DNA from: an uncultured Erysipelotrichaceae bacterium
GTDB taxonomy: Bacteria > Bacillota_I > Bacilli_A > RF39 > UBA660
Length of the DNA: 6,339 nucleotides
Reading direction: 5' to 3'
Assembly: GCA_902795725.1 (NCBI GenBank)
Contig: CADBLY010000095.1
Location: 1 to 6,339 of the forward strand
This document shows, in pieces, positions 1-6,048 of the stretch; position 1 is the first letter of the stretch; the number at the start of each line of letters is the position of its first letter. The position numbers and the translations under genes were made by a program. Under the pieces are notes generated by a model. That model saw only the letters and a list, made by a program, of their open reading frames with translations. It was not told the DNA's origin and did not search any database.

Positions 1-20
1 AAAAAAATGCTTAGGATGTC

Positions 21-42
21 AAGTGCTTTTTCGCACTTTTTT
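21..42 (+). terminator. Possible plus-strand hairpin terminator at left edge
   Basis: The arms AAGTGC (21-26) and GCACTT (33-38) form a 6-bp stem with a 6-nt loop, and four more T residues follow on the plus strand (39-42). This has the shape of a weak intrinsic terminator for a plus-strand gene entering from outside the window, facing the minus-strand terminator at 43-68. No such gene is visible here, so the assignment rests on the hairpin alone. It could equally be a second, backup hairpin for the minus-strand unit. Confidence 0.35.
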
Positions 43-68
43 AAAAAAATGAGTGTCATTTGACACTC
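43..68 (-). terminator. Intrinsic terminator of the DUF1846 / zinc-ribbon unit
   Basis: GAGTGTCA (51-58) and TGACACTC (61-68) are perfect complements and form an 8-bp stem with a very tight loop (7 bp with a 4-nt loop is more realistic). On the minus strand the stem is followed by an A and then seven T residues (plus-strand A-run 43-49). It lies about 20 nt past the stop codon of the zinc-ribbon gene at 86-88. This is a classic rho-independent terminator for the leftward transcript. Confidence 0.85.
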
Positions 69-85
69 TTAGGAAAAAGTATTAT

Positions 86-934
86 TTAATTAGGTAGAAA
101 AAATTGTTTTATTTTCCATTTATTCTTTTCTTTAACGATAACAAATTCTTTTTCAATATTGTTTTCAATGCATGCTTCTCCTTCACAATAGGTGGATGTT
201 GCTTTGTATGTTATTTCGTCTTTAGAAATTAATTTTATTTCTAAAGTAGTTGTTTCATATGTAGGATCACTTTCTCTATTACATTTATTAACATCATAGT
301 ATTTATTCTCTATAGTATTATTACCAAAAATATCATTAAATTTATATGTGTTTCCTTGATATTCATAAATAAAATCTGTTGTGAAGTTTTTTACTATTTC
401 ATCATAATTAGTTATTTCAAAACCATTTACACTTTCATTAATTAAAGTTGGTTGTTCACTATAAGTAAAATTATGACACCATATAGTATCTAAAGCATAA
501 TTCCATAAATAGTTCCCTAGCCCTTTAGCTTCTTGTTTAGTTAGTTTATATTCTTTAGTAGTTTCTGTTTTAACGATAAAATTTTTATCATTATTAATAA
601 ATTTATCATATAAAAGATAGCTGCCTAATAACAGAATAATTAATATAAGAAAAATTATTACTAAAAGCATAGGTGATTTCTTGTTATCTTTCTTTTTTTC
701 TTTTTCATCAACTTCAACTTTACTTGTATCACTTAAATTGAAATCATCTTTTAGACTAAAATTACGATTAAATTCTTCTAAATCATTTATAGTGCTTAAA
801 TCACTTATATTATTATTAATCTGTAAATTAGGAATATTATTATTGGATAAATCTAATCCAGGAAGTGGAAATGAGCAATTAGGACATCTTCCATTACTAG
901 GGTTAATATTACTTTTACAATTTGGACAAATCAT
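86..934 (-). CDS. Zinc-ribbon, single-span membrane protein of unknown function
   Basis: The 282-residue product starts with a zinc ribbon: Cys3-x2-Cys6 and Cys17-x2-Cys20, of the zinc_ribbon_2 type common at the N-terminus of Firmicutes membrane proteins. A low-complexity Asn/Asp/Ser-rich linker (about 27-75) and a Lys/Glu-rich patch (76-87) follow, then one hydrophobic span (about 88-109). With the positive charges before the span, the ribbon should be cytoplasmic and residues 110-282 outside. The outer domain has four Cys (153, 218, 250, 255) that could form disulfides; I do not recognise its fold. Start choice: a GTG at 943 lies inside the Shine-Dalgarno AGAGGTG (941-947), so the ATG at 934, 8 nt after AGAGG, is the real start. 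It begins 23 bp after the DUF1846 gene and is probably cotranscribed with it. The zinc-ribbon and topology calls are firm; function is unknown. Confidence 0.85.
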   Translation of the reverse strand: MICPNCKSNINPSNGRCPNCSFPLPGLDLSNNNIPNLQINNNISDLSTINDLEEFNRNFSLKDDFNLSDTSKVEVDEKEKKKDNKKSPMLLVIIFLILIILLLGSYLLYDKFINNDKNFIVKTETTKEYKLTKQEAKGLGNYLWNYALDTIWCHNFTYSEQPTLINESVNGFEITNYDEIVKNFTTDFIYEYQGNTYKFNDIFGNNTIENKYYDVNKCNRESDPTYETTTLEIKLISKDEITYKATSTYCEGEACIENNIEKEFVIVKEKNKWKIKQFFLPN

Positions 935-940
935 ACAAAA

Positions 941-947
941 CACCTCT
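941..947 (-). promoter_or_regulatory. Ribosome binding site that fixes the zinc-ribbon gene start
   Basis: On the minus strand this reads AGAGGTG, a good match to the anti-Shine-Dalgarno complement. The core AGAGG ends 8 nt before the ATG at 934. The in-frame GTG at 943 is formed by the site itself and so cannot be the start. Confidence 0.8.
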
Positions 948-957
948 TATTCTTTTA

Positions 958-2397
958 TTAACTTTCACAAGTTAGATTTACTTTTAAACCTTTTAAAGTT
1001 TTTTTATCACCATTCATGACCATATAGGTAGCATGAGCTTCACAATTTTCTAATTCTTTTAATTTGTGGAGAGCTTTTTCTGTCATTGGATTAGTAACTG
1101 AACAAATGCTTAAGGCAGTTAATACTTCTGGTAGTGTTAAGTGAGAACCATTATTCATTTCTTTTTTTAATTTTAACATTGGTTCTAAAACATTAGGAGA
1201 TAGTAATTTGATATCATCAGGAATGTCACTTAAGTATTTAATAGCATTTATAACAACACTGCTTGCTGGAGTGAGAATATCTGTTTCTTTACCAGTAATA
1301 ATTTTATCACCTATTTCTAGTGCGATTACATCTACTCCTTCACTACTAGCTTTTTCTAAGGCTGGTTTTATAACGGAAAGATATTCTTCATCAATGCCTA
1401 TTTCATTCATTAATAGTTTTATTTTTTTATAGGTATCTTCATCACATAAACCTAATTTATAGTTATTTAATTCATTATAATATCTTCTTACTATTTCTTT
1501 TTTAGATGCATCTTCAACAATGTCATTATTCTCTATACATAAACCTACAACATTAACACCCATATCTGTAGGAGAAAAATAAATATCTTTGCTACATACT
1601 TTTTTTAAGATACTTTTTAATACAGGAAACATTTCTATATCTCGATTATAATTAACTGCTGTTTTACCATATTTTTCTAAATGGAATGGATCAATCATAT
1701 TAACATCTTTTAAATCAGCTGTCGCAGCTTCATAGGCTAAATTAACAGGATGTTTTAAAGGAAGATTCCATACTGGAAAGGTTTCAAACTTTGCATATCC
1801 AGCATTCACACCACGTTTATTTTCATGATATATCTGTGATAAACATGTTGCTAGTTTGCCACTGCCTGGACCAGGAGCATTAACTAGTATTAATGGTTTG
1901 GTTGTTTCTATATAAGGATTTGCTCCATATCCTTCTTCACTTACAATAGTATCAACATCAGTTGGATATCCTTTGGTAAAAGTATGTATATATGTTTTAA
2001 TACCATTTCGGTTTAGCTTTTTGATAAACTTATCAACACTTATTTGACTTTGATATAAAGTTACAACCACACTATTGACACTAAATCCCATCTTTTTAGA
2101 ATTATTTATTAATTTTATTATTTCTTCATCATAAGTAATTCCATATTCTCCTCTAGTTTTATTTCTTTCAATATCGTGAGCATTAATACAAAATATTATT
2201 TCTAAATCATTTTTTAATTCTTGAAACATATTAATTTTTACATCACTTTTAAAACCTGGTAATATTCTTGAGGCATGACTATCATCAAATAGTTTACCCC
2301 CTATTTCCAGGTATAATTTATCAAATAATTTAAATCTCTCTCTTATTTTTTCACTTTGTATTTTAACGTATTTATCATTATTAAATCCTACTTGCAT
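958..2397 (-). CDS. DUF1846 family protein
   Basis: The 479-residue product is close to the usual length (about 490-500) of the DUF1846 family, which is conserved in Firmicutes and has solved structures but no agreed biochemical role. Recognisable features, in order: the block around INAHDIERNKTRGEYGITY (71-89), a glycine-rich P-loop-like stretch NAPGPGSGK (173-181) followed by LATCLSQ, the segment FETFPVWNLPLKHPVNLAYE (204-223), and a C-terminal block around NPMTEKALHKLKELENCEAH (436-455). The ATG at 2397 is preceded by AGGAGAGA (2403-2410) with 8 nt from AGGAG to the start. It is the first gene of a unit with its own strong promoter just after murF, and the zinc-ribbon membrane gene follows after 23 bp. 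Family assignment is confident. The P-loop resemblance suggests nucleotide binding, but that is an inference. Confidence 0.93.
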   Translation of the reverse strand: MQVGFNNDKYVKIQSEKIRERFKLFDKLYLEIGGKLFDDSHASRILPGFKSDVKINMFQELKNDLEIIFCINAHDIERNKTRGEYGITYDEEIIKLINNSKKMGFSVNSVVVTLYQSQISVDKFIKKLNRNGIKTYIHTFTKGYPTDVDTIVSEEGYGANPYIETTKPLILVNAPGPGSGKLATCLSQIYHENKRGVNAGYAKFETFPVWNLPLKHPVNLAYEAATADLKDVNMIDPFHLEKYGKTAVNYNRDIEMFPVLKSILKKVCSKDIYFSPTDMGVNVVGLCIENNDIVEDASKKEIVRRYYNELNNYKLGLCDEDTYKKIKLLMNEIGIDEEYLSVIKPALEKASSEGVDVIALEIGDKIITGKETDILTPASSVVINAIKYLSDIPDDIKLLSPNVLEPMLKLKKEMNNGSHLTLPEVLTALSICSVTNPMTEKALHKLKELENCEAHATYMVMNGDKKTLKGLKVNLTCES

Positions 2398-2420
2398 TTA
2401 TATCTCTCCTATCTACATGA

Positions 2421-2449
2421 ATTATATCATGGATAGTTTAAGATGTAAA
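2421..2449 (-). promoter_or_regulatory. Sigma-A-type promoter for the DUF1846 unit
   Basis: On the minus strand: TTTACA (2444-2449), a 17-bp spacer, then TATAAT (2421-2426) preceded by TGA, an extended -10. Predicted transcription start is near 2414, giving a leader of about 17 nt that carries the Shine-Dalgarno AGGAGAGA. The -35 box begins just outside the murF stop codon (2451-2453), and I see no terminator between, so read-through from murF is also possible. The -10 is flanked exactly by CATGA and TCATG, a short inverted repeat that might be an operator. Confidence 0.8.
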
Positions 2450-2450
2450 T

Positions 2451-3731
2451 TTATTTCATTAAATATTTAACTATTTCATCTAGTTTCATTTTCCTAGATC
2501 CTTTTAGATATATGTATTTGTTTTTTAAATCAATACTTTTTAAATAATTAATTAAGTGCTGATTATTTTTAAAATGATTTGATTTAATATACTTTGTATA
2601 ATTTCCTACTGTTATTACTTCTTTATTATCAATTTCTTTTAATAAACCATTTATTTTTTTATGATATTTTTTACTAAATTTACCTAATTCTAACATATCA
2701 CCTAAGATAATTATTTTCCTATTTTTGGTTTGATTAATGGTATTTAAACCACATCTAACTGATTCATATGATGCATTATATGTATCATCAACAATAGTAT
2801 AATTATTAATTTTAATATATTTTAATCTCTTATCTACACTTTTAAATTCTTTTATTACTTTCAATATAGTTTTTATATCAATATTATATTCTAATCCAAC
2901 TTTAATAGCTTCTAATATAGTACTTATATAGTACTTACTTGGTATATTAAAGATAACTTGATATTCTTGATCAACATATATATCAAAACACATATAATCA
3001 CTATATATGTTAATTTTATAAGCAATTAAATCATTAGATAATTTACTTCCACATTTAAAAGAATTACTCTTTTTTAAATACTTATCATCACCATTTACAA
3101 TTAAGTCACCATTTAAACCATCTAGTATTTCCATTTTAGCTTTATATATTTGTTTTTTATTTTTTAAATAACCTATGTGTGCTGAACCAATATTTGTTAT
3201 AATACCTGTTGTTGGTTGAACCATTTTGGATAGTGTAGATATTTCTCCTTTATGATTCATCCCCATCTCTAGGATACATAAATCATAAGTATTGTTTAAT
3301 TTCTTTATAGTATTAAATATACCTATAATATTATTATAGTTTTCTTTATTTTTTAATACTTTATATTTAGTGCTTAAAATATTATATATTAATTCTTTTA
3401 AAGTAGTTTTACCGTTAGAACCAGTAATAGCTATTACTGGTATATTATATTTATCTTTAATATATCTTCCTATATAATATAACGAATCATATGTATTACT
3501 AACTTTAATAACAGGTATATCATCTAAATATATTTCTTCTTCAGATATAACTACACTAGCTTTTAAATCATTTGTAATAAATCTATGACCATCTAAGTTT
3601 TTACCTTTTAAAGCAATATATACTTCATTATTAATAGTTCTTGTATCTGTTGAAAAACCAGTTATATTGACATCTTTATAATCATTTATTAATATCCCTT
3701 TGACAAGTTCAATTAATTCTTTTAACTCCAT
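2451..3731 (-). CDS. murF: UDP-N-acetylmuramoyl-tripeptide--D-alanyl-D-alanine ligase (MurF)
   Basis: MurF uses ATP to add D-Ala-D-Ala to the UDP-MurNAc-tripeptide, the last cytoplasmic step in making the peptidoglycan pentapeptide precursor. The 426-residue product has the full Mur ligase layout: an N-terminal UDP-substrate domain (about 1-95, with STDTR at 27-31), the P-loop GSNGKTT (104-110), NYNNIIG (131-137), EMGMNHKGEI (155-164), TNIGSAH (179-185), the Lys-containing AKMEI (198-202, the carbamylated Lys position being 199), DDTYNAS (315-321) and GDMLELG (344-350) in the C-terminal domain. The usual YNANP box reads YNASY, a mild deviation. Start: an ATG at 3731 has AGAGGTG (3736-3742) at good spacing; a GTG at 3734 is too close to it. 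The start overlaps the upstream amidotransferase gene by 23 bp, implying translational coupling. Length is slightly short for MurF (about 450) but no motif is missing. Confidence 0.96.
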   Translation of the reverse strand: MELKELIELVKGILINDYKDVNITGFSTDTRTINNEVYIALKGKNLDGHRFITNDLKASVVISEEEIYLDDIPVIKVSNTYDSLYYIGRYIKDKYNIPVIAITGSNGKTTLKELIYNILSTKYKVLKNKENYNNIIGIFNTIKKLNNTYDLCILEMGMNHKGEISTLSKMVQPTTGIITNIGSAHIGYLKNKKQIYKAKMEILDGLNGDLIVNGDDKYLKKSNSFKCGSKLSNDLIAYKINIYSDYMCFDIYVDQEYQVIFNIPSKYYISTILEAIKVGLEYNIDIKTILKVIKEFKSVDKRLKYIKINNYTIVDDTYNASYESVRCGLNTINQTKNRKIIILGDMLELGKFSKKYHKKINGLLKEIDNKEVITVGNYTKYIKSNHFKNNQHLINYLKSIDLKNKYIYLKGSRKMKLDEIVKYLMK

Positions 3732-4299
3732 CACACACCTCTTTAAAATATATAAATATCTTTCTTTCTAATTTATCATATTCAATCATTTTTTCAGGGT
3801 GCCACTGAAGACCTAAAAAGAAACGTTTAGACTTGTCTTCAATAGCTTCAACGGAATTACTATAAGCTGAAACATATAAATCTGTAGAATTAACAGTATA
3901 TTTATGATATGAATTAACTATTAATCTATCAGTACCTAATATATCATATAATAGTGTGTCAGTATCAATAAAAACTTCATGATAAGTATCACTATGATTG
4001 TTAATTAATTCTAGTTTACCATTAAATAACATCCCCATAGCTTGCATACTCATACAAATAGCAAGAAGTGGTATATCATTATCATATAAATATTTAATTA
4101 TCTCGAGATGAATAGGTTGATAATCATCTCCACCCTGCATAATAATACCTTTACACCTATTAATACTTTCTTTAATACTATCCATATCATTTAAAGGAAT
4201 AATAAGTATATCGTATCCTAATTTAAAAAAGTTTTTATATACATAATATATCTCATTACCCGATTCACTATATCCAAAATTACTAATTAAACCAATCAT
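3709..4299 (-). CDS. Class I glutamine amidotransferase / gamma-glutamyl hydrolase-like protein (peptidase C26)
   Basis: The 196-residue product is a class I glutamine amidotransferase domain of the PuuD/gamma-glutamyl-GABA hydrolase (peptidase C26) type. It has the oxyanion strand motif QGGDD (55-59), the nucleophile elbow AICMSMQ with Cys82, a VNSYH segment (128-132), and the catalytic QWHPE with His167 and Glu169, so the Cys-His-Glu triad is complete. It is shorter than typical PuuD-like enzymes (about 240-255 residues), and the elbow reads CMSMQ where many relatives have CRGMQ. There is no synthetase domain in the same chain. Its 3' end overlaps murF by 23 bp, and it ends in TGA, which supports the standard code. 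No Shine-Dalgarno precedes the ATG at 4299, but TATAAT lies 5 nt upstream, so the mRNA is probably leaderless. Substrate is unknown; gamma-glutamyl peptides or a cell-wall precursor are candidates by context only. Confidence 0.88.
   Translation of the reverse strand: MIGLISNFGYSESGNEIYYVYKNFFKLGYDILIIPLNDMDSIKESINRCKGIIMQGGDDYQPIHLEIIKYLYDNDIPLLAICMSMQAMGMLFNGKLELINNHSDTYHEVFIDTDTLLYDILGTDRLIVNSYHKYTVNSTDLYVSAYSNSVEAIEDKSKRFFLGLQWHPEKMIEYDKLERKIFIYFKEVCDGVKRIN
3736..3742 (-). promoter_or_regulatory. murF ribosome binding site inside the amidotransferase gene
   Basis: AGAGGTG on the minus strand, with 6 nt from AGAGG to the murF ATG at 3731 and only 3 nt to the alternative GTG at 3734. It lies within the last codons of the amidotransferase gene, so ribosomes finishing that gene pass over it. 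Confidence 0.75.
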
Positions 4300-4304
4300 A
4301 ATAA

Positions 4305-4310
4305 ATTATA
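4305..4310 (-). promoter_or_regulatory. -10 box of a probable leaderless promoter for amidotransferase-murF
   Basis: A perfect TATAAT on the minus strand, followed by 5 nt (TTATT) and then the ATG at 4299, which places the A of ATG at about +1. Upstream lie the T-tract and hairpin of the preceding terminator. No good -35 is visible at 16-18 bp spacing (the 17-bp position reads CATAAA within the hairpin loop). The promoter may depend on the -10 and the adjacent T-tract, or on an alternative factor. Confidence 0.6.
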
Positions 4311-4312
4311 TG

Positions 4313-4341
4313 AAAAAAAATGCCGACTTTATGCCGGCATT
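4313..4341 (-). terminator. Intrinsic terminator of the rnc-yebC-yneF unit
   Basis: In the minus-strand RNA, AAUGCCGGC pairs with GUCGGCAUU to make a 9-bp stem (with one G-U pair) and a 5-nt AUAAA loop (4319-4341), followed directly by eight T residues (plus-strand A-run 4313-4320). The G-U pair is possible only in the minus-strand RNA, which supports this direction. It lies about 40 nt after the yneF stop codon and abuts the amidotransferase promoter. Confidence 0.9.
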
Positions 4342-4381
4342 CTTCGAAAAAAGTGTTTTTTTTATAAATACATAAATTTTT

Positions 4382-4597
4382 TTACATGTATTTATTCATA
4401 CTTTTAATTACTTGATTAACTTGTTTTTTTGAAGGAGTTCTACCCATTTGCATCATCATTGTTCTAATCATTTGTTCATTTATTGGGGGATTTTTTTGTA
4501 AGTATTTTTTCATATATGTTCTAGCTATTAGAAATCCAGCTATTCCGCCTACAATTACTCCTCCTAATATTTTTAAAATATCAAATAATAGTTGCAT
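4382..4597 (-). CDS. yneF: YneF family (UPF0154) small membrane protein
   Basis: The 71-residue product matches the YneF/UPF0154 family in length and sequence. A single N-terminal membrane span (about residues 5-25, rich in Gly/Ile/Val, ending at LIARTYMKK) is followed by a cytoplasmic tail. The tail holds the family hallmark NPPINEQMIRTMMMQMG (36-52) and TPSKKQVNQVIK (54-65). The family is widespread in Bacilli and Mollicutes; its molecular role is not established. The ATG at 4597 has a purine-rich AAAGGAAG site just upstream that starts right after the TAG stop of the yebC-like gene, so the 13-bp gap serves as its ribosome binding region. It is the last gene before the terminator at 4313-4341. 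Confidence 0.93.
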   Translation of the reverse strand: MQLLFDILKILGGVIVGGIAGFLIARTYMKKYLQKNPPINEQMIRTMMMQMGRTPSKKQVNQVIKSMNKYM

Positions 4598-4610
4598 ATA
4601 ATCTTCCTTT

Positions 4611-5327
4611 CTATAAATTTACGTTATGGTATATGTGTTGTATATCATCTACGTTTTCTAACATTTCAATTAGTTTATTAAATACTTCTAGATCTTCTAA
4701 AGTAAGGTTAACTTTAGTTTTTGCTACAGTGGTTAGTTCATCAACATCAAATGATACATTTGGTAATTTTTTTATGATGGCTTCTTTAATAGCATATAAA
4801 TCGTTTGGTACTCCTGTTATTAATACTTCATTTTCATTCATTTCAATATCAATAACATCTAATCCCGCTTCTATTAAAGCATCCATTGTTTCTTCTTCAC
4901 TTAATCCTGTAAACCCAACTACACATATATTATCATACATATAACTAACAGAGTTCATGGCTCCTAATTTAGTATGTGTTTTATTTATAACGGTTCTAAT
5001 ATCACTTACTGTTCTATTTAAATTATCAGTTAAACAATCAGCTAAAACGGTTGATCCTCCTGGACCAAATATTTCATATCTAGTACTTTCATATGATTCA
5101 TCGGCTCCACTATTTACTTTGTCTATTGCACGATTAATAATATCACTTGGTACTTGTTCTTTTTTAGCTTTTTCTACTAATCTTTTTAGTGCGGCATTAG
5201 CATCTAAACTTGTACCACCATTTTTAGCAGCTTGATATATTTCTTTTGCATACATTGAATAAATTTTACCTTTAGCTGCACCTGTTTTTTGAATACTAGC
5301 TTTTCTAACTTCATAAGCTCTTCCCAT
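4611..5327 (-). CDS. YebC/PmpR/TACO1 family protein (YeeN-like)
   Basis: The 238-residue product is full length for the YebC/TACO1 family. It opens with MGRAYEVRKAS rather than the MAGHSKW of classic YebC, and carries SMYAKEIYQAAKNGG (24-38), NAALKRLVEKAKKEQVPSDI (44-63), the conserved RYEIFGPGGSTVLADCLTDN (83-102) and an IYHNV ending (232-236). The opening resembles the YeeN/YebC2 subgroup. The family was long annotated as transcription regulators; more recent work on bacterial and mitochondrial members supports a role in translation, helping ribosomes through proline-rich stretches. The ATG at 5327 directly follows the rnc stop codon with no gap. Its Shine-Dalgarno AAGGAGA lies in the last codons of rnc, so the two genes are translationally coupled, which fits an RNA/translation role. 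It stops with TAG. Confidence 0.93.
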   Translation of the reverse strand: MGRAYEVRKASIQKTGAAKGKIYSMYAKEIYQAAKNGGTSLDANAALKRLVEKAKKEQVPSDIINRAIDKVNSGADESYESTRYEIFGPGGSTVLADCLTDNLNRTVSDIRTVINKTHTKLGAMNSVSYMYDNICVVGFTGLSEEETMDALIEAGLDVIDIEMNENEVLITGVPNDLYAIKEAIIKKLPNVSFDVDELTTVAKTKVNLTLEDLEVFNKLIEMLENVDDIQHIYHNVNL

Positions 5328-5996
5328 TTATTTATCTCCTTTCGCTACTTTTTTTAAAGCATCTTTCGCTGCTCTTTGCTCTGCTTCTTTTTTTGAATGA
5401 GCTGTTCCACTTCCATATATTATATTATCTATTATAACATCAAAGGAAAATGTCTTATTATGAGATGGACCTTCTTCTTTTGTTAATACATATTCTAAGC
5501 TACGTTGTGTGGTTTGAACAAATTCTTGTAATGAAGATTTATAGTCAATAAAAGAGTCTAGTTCATTATTTTCTATTATAGGAATAATATATTTATATAT
5601 AAAATCTTTGACTATCTCTATTCCATTATCTAAGTATATTGCAGCTAAAAAGGCTTCAAATACATCTGCAACAATAGCTTTATTATGTTTACCATCTTGT
5701 TCTAATTGTCCTTTTCCTAATTTAATATATTCATTTATTCCTAACTTTAATGAATATTCGTATAATGCACTCTCACATACATAACGACTTCTTAATTTCG
5801 TCATTTGTCCTTCTTCATAGTGCGTATTATTATACAAATACTCACTCATAATAAATTCTAATATAGCATCTCCCAAATATTCTAATCTTTCATAACTTAC
5901 TAAATCGTGCTCATTAGCATAAGAAGTGTGAGTGAGTGCGATTTCATATAATGTTTTATTTTTATATGGAATATTTAAATGTTTTAATATGTCCAT
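5328..5996 (-). CDS. rnc: Ribonuclease III
   Basis: RNase III cleaves double-stranded RNA, including rRNA precursors and structured mRNAs. The 222-residue product has the signature ERLEYLGDA (36-44) and the metal-binding catalytic acids at Glu36, Glu39, Asp43, Asp111 and Glu114 (in ADVFEAFLAA), then a C-terminal dsRNA-binding domain (about 152-219) ending in GTAHSKKEAEQRAAKDAL. Length is normal for the family. Start choice: four in-frame candidates are GTG 6008, GTG 6005, ATG 6002 and ATG 5996. I prefer 5996 because GGTGA (6002-6006) lies 5 nt upstream; the others have no Shine-Dalgarno, and the predicted transcription start near 6006 would exclude the first. ATG 6002 remains a serious alternative. 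It is the first gene of a unit with the yebC-like gene and yneF. Identity is certain; the start is less so. Confidence 0.96.
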   Translation of the reverse strand: MDILKHLNIPYKNKTLYEIALTHTSYANEHDLVSYERLEYLGDAILEFIMSEYLYNNTHYEEGQMTKLRSRYVCESALYEYSLKLGINEYIKLGKGQLEQDGKHNKAIVADVFEAFLAAIYLDNGIEIVKDFIYKYIIPIIENNELDSFIDYKSSLQEFVQTTQRSLEYVLTKEEGPSHNKTFSFDVIIDNIIYGSGTAHSKKEAEQRAAKDALKKVAKGDK

Positions 5997-6012
5997 TTGC
6001 ATCACCACATAT

Positions 6013-6041
6013 ATTGTACTAAATTTCTTTAATAAAGTCTA
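6013..6041 (-). promoter_or_regulatory. Promoter for the rnc unit
   Basis: On the minus strand: TAGACT (6036-6041; four of six matches to TTGACA), a 17-bp spacer, then TACAAT (6013-6018; five of six). The predicted start is near 6006, leaving only about 10 nt before the ATG at 5996, or about 4 nt before the ATG at 6002. It shares a palindrome with the divergent promoter of the microprotein gene. Confidence 0.6.
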
Positions 6042-6048
6042 TAGACTT
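6035..6048. repeat. 14-bp perfect palindrome between divergent promoters
   Basis: AAGTCTATAGACTT is its own reverse complement. Its two central hexamers are the back-to-back -35 elements of the rnc promoter and the microprotein promoter, and its centre (6041/6042) is equidistant from both -10 boxes. It could be an operator for a dimeric regulator, or simply a consequence of two identical -35 boxes in mirror arrangement. Confidence 0.6.

Noticed and set aside
17..22. Perfect TTGACA on the minus strand at the left edge
   Set aside because: A -10 box at 17-bp spacing would fall outside the window, so it cannot be called a promoter. It may be the -35 of the next leftward gene.
681..1019. Plus-strand open frame of 112 codons
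   Set aside because: It lies opposite the zinc-ribbon gene and the end of the DUF1846 gene, and its Leu/Ser-rich product is what the complement of Lys/Asp/Asn-rich coding gives. No ribosome binding site or family resemblance.
1208..1432. Plus-strand open frame of 74 codons
   Set aside because: Antisense to the well-conserved C-terminal half of DUF1846; no supporting signals.
3709..3711. TGA stop of the amidotransferase as a possible Trp codon (code 4)
   Set aside because: The Trp codons I checked in conserved proteins are TGG, the frame ends just after the catalytic domain as expected, and extension would run on through murF in another frame.
3709..4299. Amidotransferase-murF as a GatD-MurT lipid II amidation pair
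   Set aside because: The ligase carries the MurF motifs, and the amidotransferase has the full Cys-His-Glu triad of the C26/PuuD type rather than GatD features.
4347..4363. A-tract/T-tract hairpin as an extra terminator after yneF
   Set aside because: The stem would be six A-T pairs with a 3-nt loop, too weak to call next to the strong GC-containing hairpin at 4319-4341.
4633..5235. Two plus-strand open frames (4633-4944 and 4957-5235)
   Set aside because: Both are antisense to the conserved yebC-like gene; no family resemblance or supporting promoter seen.
4382..5327. The yebC-like gene placed before yneF because YneF contains a Pro-Pro pair needing a polyproline factor
   Set aside because: One Pro-Pro pair is commonplace and the gene order alone cannot support such a link.
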